DNA of 64,000 bases from positions 1,493,493 to 1,557,492 of the forward strand of contig QAOA01000393.1 of assembly GCA_003255065.1 (NCBI GenBank), read 5' to 3'. The notes under the pieces were generated by a model that worked only from the letters and a program-made list of their open reading frames with translations, ran no database searches and was not told where the DNA came from. The stretch's first letter is position 1; each line of letters begins with the position of its first letter. Below, in pieces: positions 59,481 to 64,000 of the stretch. The DNA is from Cercis canadensis (taxonomy: Eukaryota; Streptophyta; Magnoliopsida; Fabales; Fabaceae). Position numbers and translations under genes: made by a program.

Positions 59481-62400
59481 TCATCTCGGCTTTGTGTCAC
59501 TTCCCTTGCTTCGAAAAGATGAGAGAGAAAAAAATGATCGAGGAGCTGCAAAAATTGAAACTTGTGTGTAAGTATAATATTGTCAAAGATACTGAAATCT
59601 GGAGCAAAAAGGTCTCATTCTTAACATAGATAAAAAGGAAACCCAAAGCCCAAACCATCCGGATGATTCTAGGTCATTAATGATATCACCAACTTTCCCT
59701 TTGGTTATGACTAAATTTTATGGGAGACACAAATGACAATGCCAAGAAGGTTCTCAAAAAAAATGATAAACAAGCAGAACAGGGAACTACTAGATGATCT
59801 TTACAAAACACAATTGGGTCAACAAATGGAGAGTAGAACACATTTTGTGGATTCATCACAAGCTATACAACAACTTCATCTGCCTAACACCAGTATTATG
59901 GCCAGAAATGGATGAGAATAAACCTAGGAACAAAATTAGGCTAACGAGGCATCACCTTTTAATGAGCTTCCTGATATATGATCATCCCTCAGTTTAAAGT
60001 GGGCTGGAGGTGCAGGGATAGAGCTTTGCAAAGATTGGACTGCAAGAAATAAGCATCAAAGTAGTCAAATTGAGAATGCATTCTAGCTTTTTTCCACTCA
60101 AAAATAAGGTAAAAATACAAACATGTACATGTATCTGAACCAAAAAAACAAAACAAAACAAAAAGCTAGAAATATTTAGTGCCCCACTATTGGCCAGCAC
60201 TTCTTAAAATTATGACCTTTTCCCGAGCTCACTTAGAGGAATGGAAAAAAATAATTTTACTTTTCAGATTACATGAATTTTGACCATTATAGCCAGCATG
60301 TTATAACAGGGCATGAGAGAAGAGAATTTAAAATATATGTGTGTACATTTAAAAAAAAAATAACTTATTTAAAAGGGCTATGCATAACGGTGGGTAATTG
60401 TGGTCAGAGGAAACCAAGCACCTTAAAATCGCAAGAATATATCTAAGAAAAGAAAAGAAATTTGAGAAAAATTTATGTCCAAAAAGGAAAAGAACCTTTT
60501 AGATCTAACTTGGGATGCAGATTTTTGGATTGGAAAGATATCAGTTTTATTCATGTTATAATAGGATAAAAGAACTCAGCTAACTGAAGGTTTGAACAAT
60601 AGGATAGAACCAAAAACAGTTCCAAGTAATGATGGGAACAAAAATATACAACACTGTAGACTTGGAGGACTCTTAAAAAAATTATATCTTAAATAACATA
60701 TCTAGTCAATTATGAACCAAAAGAATAAGATAGCCATTATTCACATAATTGAAATACTATGTCATAAAGGAAAGAGCCTGGTGTGAAAAATGAGAGCTTC
60801 AGAACGATTAGAGTTAGATTCCTCAATTTTCTCAAGAATGATAAGGTAGATATTCATCTTTTCCAGATTCACTCATATCTATGTCAAGCGTTCCTTATCT
60901 AATTGTGCAACCTAAGAAGGAAAGAGAGAGAGGAGAAACCATTTCCTACTAGCAGAATAGCCCAGGCAGTTGGCCAAAAATTTTAAAAAGTTAATAATAA
61001 TAGAAAAGGTAAAATGGATCTCCAACTTAAATCTCTAAGCAGGCATGTTCCTCAGTAACAAGGAAATCAAGAAAACCTTAGGTTACCTTGATCACTGAAC
61101 AGCTCACTTTCATTGAAGTTGTCATCAGAAGGATGACCCTGAGAGAACCCCATTCTTGATTTTCTCAAGTCTTCCGAAGACCTGTTGGCAAGATCTCGGC
61201 CATCTTCTGTATCATCATCTCCTTCAGATGTTGTAGCCGAGATCCAATCAACCAAACTCTCTGACCCACGATTTTTCCTCCCAAACTTCAATAACCGTTT
61301 GAAACCTTTTGTGACATCCTTGCGGGATTGATTATGGGATGAATTGGCGACAACAAAAGGTTTTTGAGCACTTCCCCATTTTTTCCTCATTCGAGCAGCA
61401 TCAGTCTCATTCTGGGTAAGGGAGTGTGAATTCCAAGATGCAGGGCTTCCAATTGGAGAATCCATAGAAGCATCAATGTCTGAAGACTCATGTGGGTAAG
61501 AAAATGGATGGCGCATGCGTGAGTTCCAAGAGACAGGACTTTCAACTGGTGAGTCCTGCAGAGATCCTACATTGTTGAAAGTTGACACCATGGTACTAGG
61601 CATTTCAGCTACTGAAACAGGGTCTACCGGAGTAAGCGATCTTGTAGAATCACCAATTTCAGACCCAGAATTACCAGATTTTTCTGACTCTTGGCTCAGT
61701 CTTACCCTTCCATTATTAGTATAAGTACAATCTTCAACAGCTTCAATTTCATCCTCTTCATCTTTGGCTGAATCCCCAAAATCTTCCACCTCAAATTCCA
61801 GTTCATCAAATTCTTCATTTTGCTGACTCTCAGATGCCATAGAAGCTTTCATCCTGACAGCACTAGCTCCAGCACCAGGGCCTATGCTATTACCCTTTTT
61901 AAGGGAAGACCTTGACTCCAAGCCTTTTGGAGATTGATCATAAGTCCCCAGATCAGTCTGCTCCATATCAAATTTCAACGGAGCCAAAACAACACCATCA
62001 GAGTTCAATGAAGACAAATCCTTAAACTCAGCAGGACTAGCAGAACTTTTCCGTAAAGCTTGAGTTCGCTTTGACTTCTCGTCCTTGATACCTGCAATTT
62101 CTTCATTGATACTCTTGCTACGGGCATAGTTTCTCACCTGGAGGCGGGTTGTTGTTTTGCCGACTCCAGAAGGCCTCGTATTTTCTTTTCTTAAATCAGA
62201 GAAGTTGGGAACAGACTGGGCAACAAGACTGTCGGATTGACCTCTTCGCCTGCCAGAGGCAGAGCTGGAAATTTTGGCTGAGGAGCGTGGTATTGATGCT
62301 GTTGCAGTGCGAGGTGTGGAAGAAGACACATTTCTGCCAGGAAAATTTTTCCTACTTTGCCTTGAAGCACTATCCCCATCACTAAATAATCTACCCTGGC

Positions 62401-64000
62401 CGTAAATTTTTTCTTCTGAAAATTCAGAAAGATCCTCATCCTCTTCATTCTTAAGGGACTCTATTGGATGCTGTCAAAAAACAGGGGGAATATTAATTAG
62501 AACAAAATTGAACGCTTGGGTTTTAAATATAAAAATAAACTTTGCATTCAAGAAGATTGAAATATCGTAGTGATTCTAAATATCATAAAGAAGTATAGAA
62601 TACCTGCTCCCTCTTCGATTGAAAACTGAAAGATCTAAGTTTCTCAGCACGTCGATGAGCAGTTGATACTGAATCTTGACTGTCTGTAGACCCTGAAAAC
62701 TTGGCCTTCATCTCAGCTCTGCTCCGTTCAAGACTATCCTGCATGGCTTTCATCCTAGCTTCCTTCTCTGCTCTTTTAGAACTCCATTCTTCCCTCATTT
62801 TAGCATCCCTTTTCTGCATGTACTTCTCATAAAATTTTCCTCTAGAATCATCAGAAAAGTTGAGATTTGAGAAACTCTGCCTCAGAGAATCACCATACTT
62901 GTGATTTTCCACCATCTTCATAAGTGACTCAGCCTCAAAATCTGCCACATTAGTGGAACTCCCAGCTGGTTCAAGCACTGTGTTTCTGGCAGCCATTTGA
63001 GGAGTTGACTCCACTGCTTCAGGTCTTCTATACAGTGAGTTAACAGCTTGTTCTACATGTATATTAGCAGGCTCAAGTCTCCGTGCAGAACCTGACTGGT
63101 CCCCAGGAACCCGCAGTTTATGTTCTGCAAAAAGCTTCTCAAGCTCATTCGCCTTCATTTTAAGCTCATCATTCAGCACCTGATTTCCCTTAGACTGTCT
63201 CACTCTCTGGACTTGCTCCACTGGTGCAATGGAGGCTACATGGATGCTTTCTTGACTCTCCAAAACTTCTTTAACAGGAAGGTTTGACTTGCTATTTTCA
63301 TAAGCAAGCCGAGACTCGTCCCTCTTACTGTGTGACTTACTAATCTGTTCACGACTACCGGGGTGAGGTTTTTGATACTTCATTTTTGGGACTTCAGAAT
63401 CTTCAACCTTAATTTTCTGTTTGCCAGAGAATGAAGACTCCTTTTTCACTGACTCCTCAACTTCTCCAGTAAAAGATCTCCCGTGGGGCTGATGAGTAGA
63501 TTGATCACTCTCAACCAGAACAGAAGAAGCGTCCCTAAATTTTAGTCCAGCACCACCTTCAAATTGTCCTGAGAAAGATCGAGAATGATTATGAGAAACC
63601 CTAATATGTGATTTAGCAACTAGCTGATTTCTCGTCCCAGAATCTTCCCTTCTGCTAGAGAATTTAACATCAGAAGTAACATCAGCCACGGCGGTGGTGA
63701 CAAGTCCAACAGGAACCTGAGGAGCAACCTGGGTTTTGGCTCCAGCAAATGCAATCTCAGACCGATCAGAGAAGCCCCTCAATTGTGACTCAGAACCCAC
63801 TTGACTTTTATACCCACCACTCCTCTCTTCATCAAAAGCAGAAACTTTAGATGTCTCCTGAGAAGACCCTTGGTCATTTTTCACAACCTGCTCTGCTCTA
63901 CCTGTAAAAGATCCAAACTTGGTCCGAGAAGCTGCTTGATCCTTCCAATTGGTGGGCACATTGAAGCTAGGCTCCTCCTCCTTGGCTGCAGAAAGGCCAA
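59481..64000 (-). CDS. COP1-interacting protein-like (CIP7-related), 3' part only
   Basis: This is a large, mostly disordered plant protein related to COP1-interacting protein 7; relatives act in light signalling or localise at the plasma membrane or nucleus. The gene enters from the right edge. Visible exons (gene order): 62604 to beyond 64000, 61087-62470, 59956-60039, 59481-59545. The frame is open to the edge ([18 protein letters not shown]), so the apparent start near 63959 is not real. Features include a charged helical segment ([20 protein letters not shown] then [20 protein letters not shown]), Ser-rich linkers, an acidic patch ([20 protein letters not shown]), [24 protein letters not shown] repeats and the conserved [22 protein letters not shown]. 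The C-terminal tail is [15 protein letters not shown] with [16 protein letters not shown] in the last exon. Retention of the last intron would instead end the protein at GDASLA. Confidence 0.9.

Noticed and set aside
1-64000. CRISPR arrays, tRNA or rRNA genes, operon-like or defence systems
   Set aside because: None seen; the window is plant nuclear DNA with spliced housekeeping genes, and no cloverleaf or rRNA motif was recognised by eye.

Overview
The window is nuclear DNA of a dicotyledonous flowering plant. Genes are split by AT-rich GT-AG introns, upstream regions carry telo-box (AGGGTTT) motifs, and every recognisable protein is closest to plant families known from Arabidopsis. The species cannot be fixed from sequence alone. 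Five isolated single Ns occur. Three sit between near-identical direct copies and two sit in homopolymers, so this looks like a draft assembly with imperfectly merged contig ends.

Layout on the + strand: NUP107 nucleoporin (486-14681, 24 coding exons, 1072 aa) and a PHL / Spt20-like transcriptional regulator with polyglutamine tracts (16773-24160, 12 exons, 1384 aa). Then on the - strand: a peroxisomal 2-hydroxy-acid oxidase of the HAOX/GLO type carrying a one-base frameshift (25816-29111, 11 exons) and a SAP + CCCH zinc-finger protein (30652-33973, 9 exons, 536 aa). Next is a decayed plastid KASII (FAB1-type) copy on + (about 36123-37996). It is followed by the R-SNARE SEC22 on - (38840-41512, 5 exons, 218 aa, one U12-type intron), an AlkB-like 2-oxoglutarate/Fe(II) dioxygenase on + (44023-46205, 4 exons, 468 aa), a MIR164 hairpin on + (47156-47245), a DUF936/CORD-type protein on - (47687-49956, 4 exons, 532 aa), a long ABCB transporter on - with a His/Gly-rich N-terminal extension (51168-57026, 9 exons, 1520 aa), and the 3' part of a COP1-interacting-protein-like gene on - that runs off the right edge.

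Exon boundaries were assigned by hand from splice consensus and reading phase. For NUP107, PHL, the CCCH protein, SEC22, the AlkB-like gene, DUF936 and ABCB the exon lengths sum to an exact multiple of three. The oxidase is one base short, which locates its frameshift.

These are housekeeping genes of unrelated function rather than an operon-like system. Several neighbours (NUP107, HAOX, AlkB-like dioxygenase, DUF936) are, from memory, also neighbours on Arabidopsis chromosome 3 around At3g14120-At3g14170. PHL and the COP1-interacting-like gene are close together near At1g72390-At1g72410. The window therefore looks like an ancestral eudicot gene block interleaved from two Arabidopsis segments. 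I see no CRISPR array, no tRNA or rRNA gene, and no intact transposon.
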